Below are positions 6,916 to 14,243 of a stretch of DNA of 64,000 bases, one piece after another. The notes beneath the pieces are model-generated. The model was not told the DNA's origin and made no database searches. It worked only from the letters and a program-made list of their open reading frames with translations. Source of the DNA: Microbacterium sp. No. 7 (GTDB lineage: Bacteria; Actinomycetota; Actinomycetes; Actinomycetales; Microbacteriaceae); the NCBI RefSeq assembly GCF_001314225.1, contig NZ_CP012699.1, forward strand, positions 1 through 64,000, read 5' to 3'. Position 1 is the stretch's first letter. Every line of letters starts with the position of its first letter. The translations under genes were made by a program, and so were the position numbers.

Positions 6916-7608
6916 ATGGCCGCGCACGAGACACCCGGCACAGACGGCGCCATCCTGCTGCACCCCGAGCATGAGCACTGGCCGGCAGAGTTCGCCGATC
7001 TCGGCTCGATCGCCCCACGCCGCATCTTTGCCCTCGGCGCTCTGGATCTTCTCCAGTCCCAGGCGCGCACGGCACTCATCGGTGGCCGTACAGCGACGGT
7101 CGCCGGTCGGGCCGCCGGCGCGGCGCTGGCCGCCGGGCTCGCCGCTCGTGGTGAGGCCCTCATCACTCCCGCCGAGACGGGAACCGATCTCGCCGTGGTC
7201 GACGCCGCCCGCCGCGCCGGCGGGCGCGTCATCGCGATCACCGACCGTCCACCGGCGGAGGCCGGCCACATCGCCCGTGCCGCGCAGCGGGGGATCCTCG
7301 AGCGCGGCGGGCTGATCCTCTGGGAGGCCTCGTCGCCACGGGGCGGCCGCACCTCCCACCGCAGCGCACGCCTCATCGCCGCGCTCGCGGCTCGCCTCGT
7401 CCTCGTCGAGATCGGTGCGCGATCGGCGGGGATGACCGCGGCCGCGATCGCCGGCGGGCTGTCCCGGGCCGTGGCCGCCACGCCCACTGATCAGTCCCGC
7501 CCGGGTCGCGGCACCCGGCAGCTGCTCGCCGCAGATCTCGCGACCCTCGTCCATACCCCCGACGAGCTCGACGCCTTGTCCGATCCGCGCACGCTCGCGC
7601 ACCTATGA
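6916..7608 (+). CDS. DprA-like Rossmann protein
   Basis: A 230-residue protein with the layout of a shortened DprA/Smf or LOG-type Rossmann domain: an ALIGGRTAT loop near residue 55, followed by ITPAETGTDLAVVDAARRAGGRVIAIT and a late GMTAAAIAGGLSRAVAATP segment comparable with DprA's SG..TA..A...GR.V.AVPG region. DprA proteins load RecA on incoming single-stranded DNA; this short member may be divergent in function. ATG at 6916 is five bases after GGAGG. Directly downstream of promoter copy 7; followed by three genes in the same direction with little space, so it may head an operon (6916-9060). Confidence 0.7.
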   Translation: MAAHETPGTDGAILLHPEHEHWPAEFADLGSIAPRRIFALGALDLLQSQARTALIGGRTATVAGRAAGAALAAGLAARGEALITPAETGTDLAVVDAARRAGGRVIAITDRPPAEAGHIARAAQRGILERGGLILWEASSPRGGRTSHRSARLIAALAARLVLVEIGARSAGMTAAAIAGGLSRAVAATPTDQSRPGRGTRQLLAADLATLVHTPDELDALSDPRTLAHL

Positions 7609-7634
7609 CCTGCAGGGACCAGAGAGGAACCACG

Positions 7635-8093
7635 ATGAGCACCACAGAGACGACCGAGCCGGTCTCGACCGACGTCACCTACATCGGCCGGCGCACCCTG
7701 GCCAGCAACGGCAAGCTCGGCTACGCCTACCTCGAAGGCGACCGCACCCGCTACTACACCGCGCCGCTCGTGACCGGCGCGCAGATCGGGGCGCGCATCA
7801 CGATCTCCTCGCCCGCCGACGAGCCCGACGTCTACTTCTCGAAAGGCCCGCGCCAACCCCGCATCGCCGGACACGTCACCGACGTCGACGAGGCCACCCT
7901 CACCGCCTGGCAAGTCGCCGACCGGGCCGCGTACCAGCTCAAGGCGGATGCCGACGCCTCCAAGAGAGCCGCGAAGCAGGCAGCGCACCTCGAGCGGCAC
8001 ATCGAGGCCCTGACCTACGCGGCGCGACCCCTCACCGGGGCGCAGCGCGCGGCGTTCGCGCGATACGTCGAAGACCGGATCCGGGGGTGGTGA
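7635..8093 (+). CDS. hypothetical protein
   Basis: A 152-residue protein with a strand-rich first half (YIGRRTLASNGKLGYAYL, then a Tyr-rich RYYTAPL) and a lysine/alanine-rich helical second half (residues ~95-135, likely coiled coil). No recognised family. Start ATG at 7635 after AGAGAGG. It lies 26 bases after the DprA-like gene and is probably co-transcribed. Confidence 0.6.
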   Translation: MSTTETTEPVSTDVTYIGRRTLASNGKLGYAYLEGDRTRYYTAPLVTGAQIGARITISSPADEPDVYFSKGPRQPRIAGHVTDVDEATLTAWQVADRAAYQLKADADASKRAAKQAAHLERHIEALTYAARPLTGAQRAAFARYVEDRIRGW

Positions 8094-8095
8094 CT

Positions 8096-8272
8096 ATGTC
8101 CCGGGGCAACTGGCCCGAAGAGGAGTTCTACCTCGATCTGCAGGAGTGCCTGGAGAACGCCTCGACGTTCTACATCCCCACCTCCGAGCTCGAGCGCGCG
8201 ATCGCGGATCTCGCCGACCGCGGATGGACCCGGCTGCCGCAGCGAGCCGGCGGAGACGGCGGCCGGCGATGA
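8096..8272 (+). CDS. hypothetical small protein
   Basis: A 58-residue acidic protein beginning MSRGNWPEEEFYLDLQECLENA. The start lies two bases after the preceding stop, and its stop overlaps the ATG of the nuclease gene (ATGA), so it is translated in an operon. Function unknown; a small partner of one of the neighbours is possible. Confidence 0.55.
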   Translation: MSRGNWPEEEFYLDLQECLENASTFYIPTSELERAIADLADRGWTRLPQRAGGDGGRR

Positions 8273-9060
8273 CCAGAAGACGCTCCCCCGCGCTGCCGGC
8301 ATTCACCGTCGCGAGCCTCGCTGCCGTCGTCGCCGGCATCACCTGGCTGTCGGGCTCCCCGTTTGACTCGCACGCGGAGACGGGCGAGCCATCGTCGCCC
8401 GTACAGCAGTTGAGCACCCAGGCCGATGATTCCGCGATCGACGAGTTGATCGGCGCCGGTCTCGCCGACACGGAGCACGACGTCACGACGATCAATGCCG
8501 ACGCGACGCTGCAGCTGCTCGCGACGATCCCCGCCGTGGGTGAGGCGCAGTCGGCTCTCCCCTACAGTCGTGACGCCTACGGCCAGCGGTGGGCCGACGT
8601 CGATCGGAACGGGTGCGACACCCGCAACGACATCCTCCGCAGAGATCTCGTCGACGTCGGCCTCAAGCCGGGAACGAACGACTGCGTGGTCCTGACCGGG
8701 ACTCTGCATGACGCCTACACCGGGCAAGACATCACCTTCCAGCGAGGTCAGGGAACCAGCGAGCTCGTCCAGATCGACCACCTCTGGAGCCTCTCGGGCA
8801 GCTGGCACGCCGGCGCTGATCTGTGGACCGCCGACAAGCGCGAGCAGTTCGCCAACGACCCTGCCAACCTCGAAGCCGTCGACGGCCCCAGCAACAGCGC
8901 CAAGGGAGACAGCGGTCCCAGCCAGTGGCTGCCCGCCAACGCCGACTACCTCTGCACCTATGCGGCCCGACTCACCTTCGTCGCCTCCAAGTACCAGCTG
9001 CCCCTCCTCGCTGAGGACCGCCTCGCCATCACCCACATCCTGGAGCGCTGCGACGGCTGA
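8269..9060 (+). CDS. exported HNH nuclease, DUF1524 (GmrSD C-terminal type)
   Basis: A 263-residue protein. Residues about 10-30 form a hydrophobic signal or anchor segment (FTVASLAAVVAGITWLSG) after an RRR start, so it is probably secreted or membrane-anchored. The rest matches the common actinobacterial DUF1524 HNH family: RDAYGQRWADVDRNGCDTRNDIL, then IDHLWSLSGSWHAGADLW (DH of the ββα-metal fold) and NLEAVDGPSNSAKGD (conserved N and K). Such proteins are DNA endonucleases. Last gene of the short run from 6916. Exported DNase near conjugation or competence genes may act on the cell surface; this is inference. Confidence 0.85.
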   Translation: MTRRRSPALPAFTVASLAAVVAGITWLSGSPFDSHAETGEPSSPVQQLSTQADDSAIDELIGAGLADTEHDVTTINADATLQLLATIPAVGEAQSALPYSRDAYGQRWADVDRNGCDTRNDILRRDLVDVGLKPGTNDCVVLTGTLHDAYTGQDITFQRGQGTSELVQIDHLWSLSGSWHAGADLWTADKREQFANDPANLEAVDGPSNSAKGDSGPSQWLPANADYLCTYAARLTFVASKYQLPLLAEDRLAITHILERCDG

Positions 9061-9064
9061 GGGG

Positions 9065-9117
9065 TTGCGCATGTCCAACCTGAGATCTATATTAGATGGT
9101 GTCAAGTCAACTAATCA
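9065..9117 (+). promoter_or_regulatory. array promoter/leader copy 8
   Basis: -35 TTGCGC (9065-9070), 17-base spacer, -10 TATATT (9088-9093), TGTCCA at 9072 and GTCAAGTCAACTAATC at 9101-9116. No terminator hairpin is seen between the nuclease stop and this promoter. Confidence 0.85.
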
Positions 9118-9134
9118 TCATCCAGGAGGATCCG

Positions 9135-10091
9135 ATGACCACCCGCACCACCACTCTCCCCCTCCCCACGACCGGTGAGGTCGCAACCTGGACCGAGCGC
9201 GAGTCTCGCCTCGCGCTCACCGTCTGGGCAGAGCCCAACAACCCGACCCTGGGCGCCTGGCTCACACGTCGCGCGCAGACCGGCAGCGAGACTCCCGCCC
9301 GCGACGTCGTCACGACGATCATCACGGGCGACCTCGCCGGACTGAGCGCCACCGAGATCGAGGCTGTCAACCAGATCCGACCCCGCACCCTCCTGGGCGA
9401 CGGGATCGAGCGCGCCGCGCGCTGGCTGGACAGCCACGCCGATGCCGTCTTCCTCATCCCCGGGGACGACGCCTGGCCGACCGCTCTCGACGCCCTCGGC
9501 GACCGCCGCCCCGCGGGACTGTGGGTACGCGGCGACGCGGCCGCGCTGCGCCACGCTCGAGTCATCGCGATTGGCGGAGCGCGGGCCTCCACCGGGTACG
9601 GCGACCACGTCGCCGGTGAGCTCGCCACCGAGCTCACCGAGCGGGGCGTGGCGATCGCCACCGGCGCCGCCTATGGGATCGACGGGGCAGCCACCCGCGC
9701 CACCCTCGCCGCCGGCGGCACCCCGATCGTCGTCCTCGGCGGCGGCGTCGACCGCCCCTACCCGGCAGGACACAACGACCTGATCAACCGGGTAGCGATC
9801 GCCGGCGGCGCGATCGTCAGCGAACTCGCCCCCGGTGCCGCGCCCACCAAGTGGCGCTTCGCCGCTCGGGCTCGCGTCCTCGGCGGGCTGTCGCAGGCAT
9901 CCGTGATCGTCGAAGCCGGCTGGCGCAGCGGCTCCCTGCTCCTGGCCGCTGAGACCGCGCAGCTCGGTCGACGTGTCGGCGCGGTGCCCGGCCCGATCAC
10001 GAGCCCGAGCAGCGCCGGCACCCACCGTCTCATCCGCGAGAGCGGAGCCACCCTCGTCACCGACGCCACGGACGCGCTCGCGCTCCTCTGA
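9135..10091 (+). CDS. dprA: DNA-processing protein DprA
   Basis: A 318-residue protein covering the DprA/Smf Rossmann domain: GGARASTGYGDHVAGELA near residue 150, TGAAYGIDGAATRATLAAGGTPIVVLGGGVDRPYP after it, then IVSELAPG, GGLSQASVIVEAGWRSGSLLLA and GRRVGAVPGP. These are the family's conserved blocks (known: binding single-stranded DNA and loading RecA). There is no C-terminal winged-helix extension. ATG 9135 follows AGGAGG. It is driven by promoter copy 8 and closed by the hairpin at 10096-10121. With the DprA-like gene at 6916 it is the second DprA-type gene on this element. Confidence 0.9.
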   Translation: MTTRTTTLPLPTTGEVATWTERESRLALTVWAEPNNPTLGAWLTRRAQTGSETPARDVVTTIITGDLAGLSATEIEAVNQIRPRTLLGDGIERAARWLDSHADAVFLIPGDDAWPTALDALGDRRPAGLWVRGDAAALRHARVIAIGGARASTGYGDHVAGELATELTERGVAIATGAAYGIDGAATRATLAAGGTPIVVLGGGVDRPYPAGHNDLINRVAIAGGAIVSELAPGAAPTKWRFAARARVLGGLSQASVIVEAGWRSGSLLLAAETAQLGRRVGAVPGPITSPSSAGTHRLIRESGATLVTDATDALALL

Positions 10092-10095
10092 CCCC

Positions 10096-10121
10096 ACGGG
10101 GGCGGCGCCAGCCGCCCCCGT
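10096..10121 (+). terminator. hairpin terminator or attenuator
   Basis: Eleven-base perfect arms (10096-10106, 10111-10121) with a 4-base loop. The ribosome site of the next gene starts three bases after it, so read-through may supply that gene. Confidence 0.75.
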
Positions 10122-10138
10122 CTAGGAGGTGAACAACC

Positions 10139-11167
10139 TTGACCACCAATCGCACCTGCCAGGCACCCGAAGAGCAGTGCTCCCGGCCGGTCACCGCTCG
10201 CGGGCTGTGCCGCATGCACTACCTGCGGGAGTACCGCGCCGGCAACCACACCGCCCGCCCCACCCGCGCCAACGGCATCCGGAACCAGTGCCCACCCGAT
10301 CATCCTCACGACGTCGACACCTGCTGGACGCGACACGGATGCCGCTGCAGCACGTGCGTCCACGAGCGAGCAATGGAACGGCAGCGTCGACGGAACAGGC
10401 TGCGCGCCTACGGTCGAGACGACCAGATCGGCCCCCGCCTGGTACCCGCGGCCCCCGTCCGCGCACACGTCCAGCAGCTGCACGAGCTCGGCCTCGGCTA
10501 CGAACGCATCGGCCGGGCAGCAGGCGTCGGGCACGGCCCGATGATGGACCTCATCTACGGGCCGCGCGGAACCGATCAGCGTGCCCCCGTGGAGAAGATC
10601 CGCAAGTCGTACGCCGATGCTCTCCTCGCCCTCACCGCCGACAGCATCGAGGCCGCTCTCATCGATCCCACAGGCACCGTCCGCCGGCTGCGCGCACTCG
10701 TCGCCATCGGATGGCAGGAGACCGCTCTCGCCGAGGCGCTGGGGATGGGCGTCGGGAACTTCTGGACCCTGCTGCACGGACGGAGGAACCGCATCACCAC
10801 CGGCACCCGCAACAAGGTCACTGCCCTCTTCATCCAGCAGTGGGACAAGCCGCAGGACGGGGTACGCGCCGAGCGGGCCAAGAAGATCGCCAAGCACTAC
10901 CGGTGGGTCGGCCCGCTCGCCTGGGACGACATCGACGACCCCACCGAGGTGCCGGAGGGAGTGGCGAAGGCGCGTGACGCCCGATACACGGCCACCGAGT
11001 ACCTCGACGACATCGCCTTCCTGCTCGAGCTCGGCGAATCCCCCCACCAGGCCGCCGCCATCGTTGGCCGCACCGTGCCGGCCATCGTCAAAGCCGCGGA
11101 GCGGCATCACCGCGGCGACATCCAGACCGTCTTCGAGCGGACACTGCGGAAGCGGGTCGCAGCATGA
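10139..11167 (+). CDS. DNA-binding protein with N-terminal zinc motif and HTHs
   Basis: A 342-residue protein starting with TTG, well placed after AGGAGGTGAAC. The first 30 residues carry C-x6-C-x9-C-x2-H (a treble-clef-like zinc motif), with a second cluster CWTRHGCRCSTC around residues 62-73. The centre and C-terminus contain two or three helix-turn-helix-like segments (ALAEALGMGVGNFWTLLHGR; GESPHQAAAIVGRTVPAIVKAAERHHRG). This combination is typical of actinobacterial phage and plasmid regulators of unknown target. It has no array promoter of its own and may depend on read-through from dprA. Confidence 0.6.
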   Translation: MTTNRTCQAPEEQCSRPVTARGLCRMHYLREYRAGNHTARPTRANGIRNQCPPDHPHDVDTCWTRHGCRCSTCVHERAMERQRRRNRLRAYGRDDQIGPRLVPAAPVRAHVQQLHELGLGYERIGRAAGVGHGPMMDLIYGPRGTDQRAPVEKIRKSYADALLALTADSIEAALIDPTGTVRRLRALVAIGWQETALAEALGMGVGNFWTLLHGRRNRITTGTRNKVTALFIQQWDKPQDGVRAERAKKIAKHYRWVGPLAWDDIDDPTEVPEGVAKARDARYTATEYLDDIAFLLELGESPHQAAAIVGRTVPAIVKAAERHHRGDIQTVFERTLRKRVAA

Positions 11168-11394
11168 GCCTGGTCACCCACCTCTCGCCGCGACGTCGAC
11201 GGGTCGTCCTGGATCTCGGTGACCCCGCCGAGGCGGCATCCGTCTGCGCGGCGCTGCGCGAGCTCGGGCTGACCGGACACATCCACCTCGAGGTCGTCGA
11301 CGAGATCCTCGGCGGCGGCAGCGAGGAGATCGTCGACGAGATCCGCGATCGCCTCCACCTCCGCGCACACCTCGAGGAGGTCCCCGATGAATGA
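11164..11394 (+). CDS. hypothetical small protein
   Basis: A 76-residue acidic protein (VCAALRELGLTGHIHLEVVDEIL and a Glu-rich tail). It overlaps the upstream gene by ATGA and the downstream gene by eight bases, so it belongs to one operon (10139-11977). No family recognised. Confidence 0.55.
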   Translation: MSLVTHLSPRRRRVVLDLGDPAEAASVCAALRELGLTGHIHLEVVDEILGGGSEEIVDEIRDRLHLRAHLEEVPDE

Positions 11395-11977
11395 CGAGCG
11401 CGTCGTGCTCCTAGTGGAGTTCACCTCCGGCGAGGTCGTGGCCGTGCCCTTCACGAGCCGTGACGCTGCCGACCGCTGGGAGCAGAGTCACGACTACGAG
11501 GTCATCGGCCGGCCACGGATCGCCACGGCGAGATCCCTGAGCGTCGGCGCCCGGAAAGCGAGGGAAGTCATGACCGCCGACGAGCCGCTGTTCGAACTCG
11601 CCGACGTCGGCCTCGAACTCGTGCCCACCGAGGCCATGAGACGGGGCGAGCAGTTCGTCCACCAATGCGCCTGGTGCGGGGCCGTTGTCGTCTGGCACCG
11701 GCGGAAGACCACCGACTCCCTCGGTCTGTGCCCCAACTGCGGCTCGGACGCCGGCGGGAACCCAGCAGAGTCCTCCACCTGGTGGCGCCAACGCCTCCCC
11801 CTCGCCGGAATAGCACCTCTGGGCCTCGCAGCGTGGAACCGGCTCGTCGACGATCTGATCGCGCAACTGCACACCAGCGAGATCACGGAATGGGACGAAG
11901 CGCGCGTTGCGGCATGGCTGCGCGCATGCGCGGCCGCGCCGCACGCGTCAGTCCCCGGCGACGGGGGCGACCGCTAA
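11387..11977 (+). CDS. hypothetical zinc-ribbon protein
   Basis: A 196-residue protein. The N-terminal ~60 residues look like a small alpha/beta domain; a classic zinc ribbon follows at residues about 94-120 (CAWCGAV ... LCPNCGSDAG). The C-terminal part is helical with several Trp. Nucleic-acid binding is likely from the zinc ribbon, but the family is unknown to me. Last gene of the operon; no hairpin terminator is obvious after it. Confidence 0.55.
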   Translation: MNDERVVLLVEFTSGEVVAVPFTSRDAADRWEQSHDYEVIGRPRIATARSLSVGARKAREVMTADEPLFELADVGLELVPTEAMRRGEQFVHQCAWCGAVVVWHRRKTTDSLGLCPNCGSDAGGNPAESSTWWRQRLPLAGIAPLGLAAWNRLVDDLIAQLHTSEITEWDEARVAAWLRACAAAPHASVPGDGGDR

Positions 11978-12027
11978 GATCTGAGACGGCACCCGGTCAG
12001 TGGAGCGCTGGACATCCGGCCCTCCTG

Positions 12028-12043
12028 GATTAGTTGACTTGAC
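12028..12043 (-). promoter_or_regulatory. array leader copy 9, reversed and lacking a -10 box
   Basis: The exact 16-base leader GTCAAGTCAACTAATC on the minus strand, followed by AGGAGG and an ATG (minus, at 12014) that opens only 12 codons. The DNA 7 bases upstream does not resemble TATATT (GTGGAT), so this seems to be a relic or a binding site without a promoter. The 11978-12176 interval holds nothing else recognisable. Confidence 0.6.
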
Positions 12044-12176
12044 ACTTGACGATCCACGGCCGGGTGCCCTCTCTGTCCGCGGCCCATTGCAGACAGACAC
12101 GCCCGGCATAAGCGCCCGATAGCGTGATGACGAGTGAGCGTCCGGGACTGACGCTCCAGGCTGAGGAGCTGCCCCG

Positions 12177-14243
12177 ATGACCGACGAACGGCGACGCATA
12201 GACGTGCTGCTGGATCAGGTAGCCGACCAGGCCCTGCGCGACCGCATCGCCGCCGAGATCACCCAGATCACCGGCAAGAAGAAGTGGGGCTTGAACTTCG
12301 AGGAGCACCTCCCCGAAGGCATCCGCATCCCGAAGGCCCGCGTGCGACGCGGCGTCCGCGCCCAGCTACGCGACGGTTCTGACCCGCGCTACTGGGAGGT
12401 GAAGAGGGTCGTCGGCGGAGTCGCGCAACTGCACCACGACGGCGAAACGCGCGAAGTGCCGACAGGCGACCTCGTGGTCGCGCGTGTCTTCGACGAGCCC
12501 GTCTACCCAGGCTTCACGCCGCTCGGGTCGATAGAGCGCGGCGGCGACAAGCCGCACCACCTCGTCATCGAGGGTGAGAACTTCCACGCGCTCGAGACGC
12601 TCCGATACACGCACGAGGGCAAGGTCGATCTGATCTACATCGACCCGCCCTACAACACCGGCGCCGGCGACTGGATCTACAACGACCGCTACGTCGGCGA
12701 CGCGGACGCATACCGCCATTCCAAGTGGCTGAGCTTCATGCAGAAGCGCCTCGAGCTCGCGCGACACCTCCTCGCTCCGACCGGCGTCATCATCGTCGCC
12801 ATCGACGACAACGAGCACCACCGCCTTCGGGTGCTCCTGGACGAAGTATTCGGTGAGCAGAACTTCCTCGGCAACGTTGTGTGGCAGGGCGGCCGTAAGA
12901 ACAACGTGAAGTTCATCGCCGACACGCACGACTACATGCTCTTTTTCGCGAAGGACAAGGCGCTTCTCTCTACCGGTGATGCCTGGAAGGAGTCACGTCC
13001 CGGGTACGACGAACTACTGCAGGCTGGGCTCGATGCGTGGGAGGAGTCCGGTCATGACGCTGCAGCTGCCACCGCGTTGCTCCGAAACTGGCGCAGAGCC
13101 CTTCCGGCTGACCACCCGGCCCGTGCCGAGCGCGGCCTCAACATGTACGACCAAGTTGATGGCCATCCGAAGCACGCCGGCAAGGTCTACAGCACGGGCG
13201 ATCTGCGAAACCCCTTTCCCCGCCCGAACCTTCAGTACGACATTCCGCACCCGGTCGATGGCAAGCCCGTGAAGATGCATCCGAACGGGTGGATCTGGTC
13301 GCGCGAGCGGATGATGCAAGCGATTGAAGACGGCATAGTCGTCTTTGCCCCTGACAGCACCGGTTCCGCGCGCCAGAAGCGCTTCCTGGAAGCCGGCAGC
13401 CAGCAGTCTGTTGCCCCCGTGTTCACTCAGGACCGATCGAAGGCTACGAGGTCACTAGCTGCGATCCTCGGAACCAACGACTTCCCCTTCCCGAAAGACG
13501 TCGACGTCATCGCGCGGTGGGTGAACATCGCGACAGGCGGCCAGCCCAGTGCCGTAGTTCTCGACTTCTTCGCAGGCACCGGGACGACTGCGCACGCCGT
13601 TCTGCAGCTCAACGCGACCGATGGCGGCCACAGGCAGTCGATTGTCGTGACAAATAACGAGGTAGGGCAGAAGGCGGCGACGGCCCTCACCAAAGCTGGC
13701 CATGCAGCGGGAGATCCCGAGTGGGAGGCGGAAGGTGTTTTCGAGAAGGTCACGCTGCCGCGAATCCAGACGGTTGTCACTGGCACACGGCGCGACGGCT
13801 CGAAGCTCACTGACCCGGTGATGGACGCGGACGGCAAGAAGATCGCGTCGGGCATTCCGGGTGCGATTGGGTACGACGAGAACGTGACCTTTTTGAAGCT
13901 CGACTACCTCGACCGCGATGACATCGCTGCCGACGATGCATTCCGGCAGATCGCGACGCTGCTGTGGGTGAAGGCCGGCGGGCGCGGCCCGGTGATCGCT
14001 GAGCGTGCCGAGGCATTCGCGGTGCCCGAGGGCGCGAACTATGCGGTGCTGTTCAGCGTCGCCGAGTGGGCACCGTTCGTCGAGCTCGTGAACAGCCGGC
14101 CGGAGATCGAGACCGTCTACGTCGTCTCGGACTCGGAGACCACGTACGGCCCGATCGTGCGAGCGATGCGCCCCGAGGTGTCGTCGTTCCGGCTGTACGA
14201 GAACTATCTCAGCAACTTCGAGATCAACGTGGGAGGGCGCTGA
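12177..14243 (+). CDS. type III-like DNA methyltransferase (Mod), beta class
   Basis: A 688-residue site-specific DNA methyltransferase. Catalytic motif IV is DPPYNTG near residue 156, and the AdoMet-binding motif I (DFFAGTGTTAHAV) comes later, near 462; this order marks the beta class used by type III Mod subunits. The region between them would be the target-recognition domain. The N-terminal 120 residues are a family-typical extension (KKKWGLNFEEHLPEG). It should methylate adenine in an asymmetric site. Its stop overlaps the ATG of the next gene by one base, so the pair is translationally coupled. Promoter not obvious; an array-leader relic lies upstream in the opposite direction. Confidence 0.9.
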   Translation: MTDERRRIDVLLDQVADQALRDRIAAEITQITGKKKWGLNFEEHLPEGIRIPKARVRRGVRAQLRDGSDPRYWEVKRVVGGVAQLHHDGETREVPTGDLVVARVFDEPVYPGFTPLGSIERGGDKPHHLVIEGENFHALETLRYTHEGKVDLIYIDPPYNTGAGDWIYNDRYVGDADAYRHSKWLSFMQKRLELARHLLAPTGVIIVAIDDNEHHRLRVLLDEVFGEQNFLGNVVWQGGRKNNVKFIADTHDYMLFFAKDKALLSTGDAWKESRPGYDELLQAGLDAWEESGHDAAAATALLRNWRRALPADHPARAERGLNMYDQVDGHPKHAGKVYSTGDLRNPFPRPNLQYDIPHPVDGKPVKMHPNGWIWSRERMMQAIEDGIVVFAPDSTGSARQKRFLEAGSQQSVAPVFTQDRSKATRSLAAILGTNDFPFPKDVDVIARWVNIATGGQPSAVVLDFFAGTGTTAHAVLQLNATDGGHRQSIVVTNNEVGQKAATALTKAGHAAGDPEWEAEGVFEKVTLPRIQTVVTGTRRDGSKLTDPVMDADGKKIASGIPGAIGYDENVTFLKLDYLDRDDIAADDAFRQIATLLWVKAGGRGPVIAERAEAFAVPEGANYAVLFSVAEWAPFVELVNSRPEIETVYVVSDSETTYGPIVRAMRPEVSSFRLYENYLSNFEINVGGR

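Noticed and set aside
5584..7602. A 672-codon leftward frame read as one large protein
   Set aside because: Only the last 344 codons carry kinase-like motifs; the rest is antisense to the DprA-like gene and crosses promoter copy 7.
811..9117. Repeated ~46-base blocks that could be taken for CRISPR-like or integron attC-like repeats
   Set aside because: Spacing is irregular (hundreds to thousands of bases), each copy sits right before a gene, and -35/-10 spacing is constant, so promoters explain them better.
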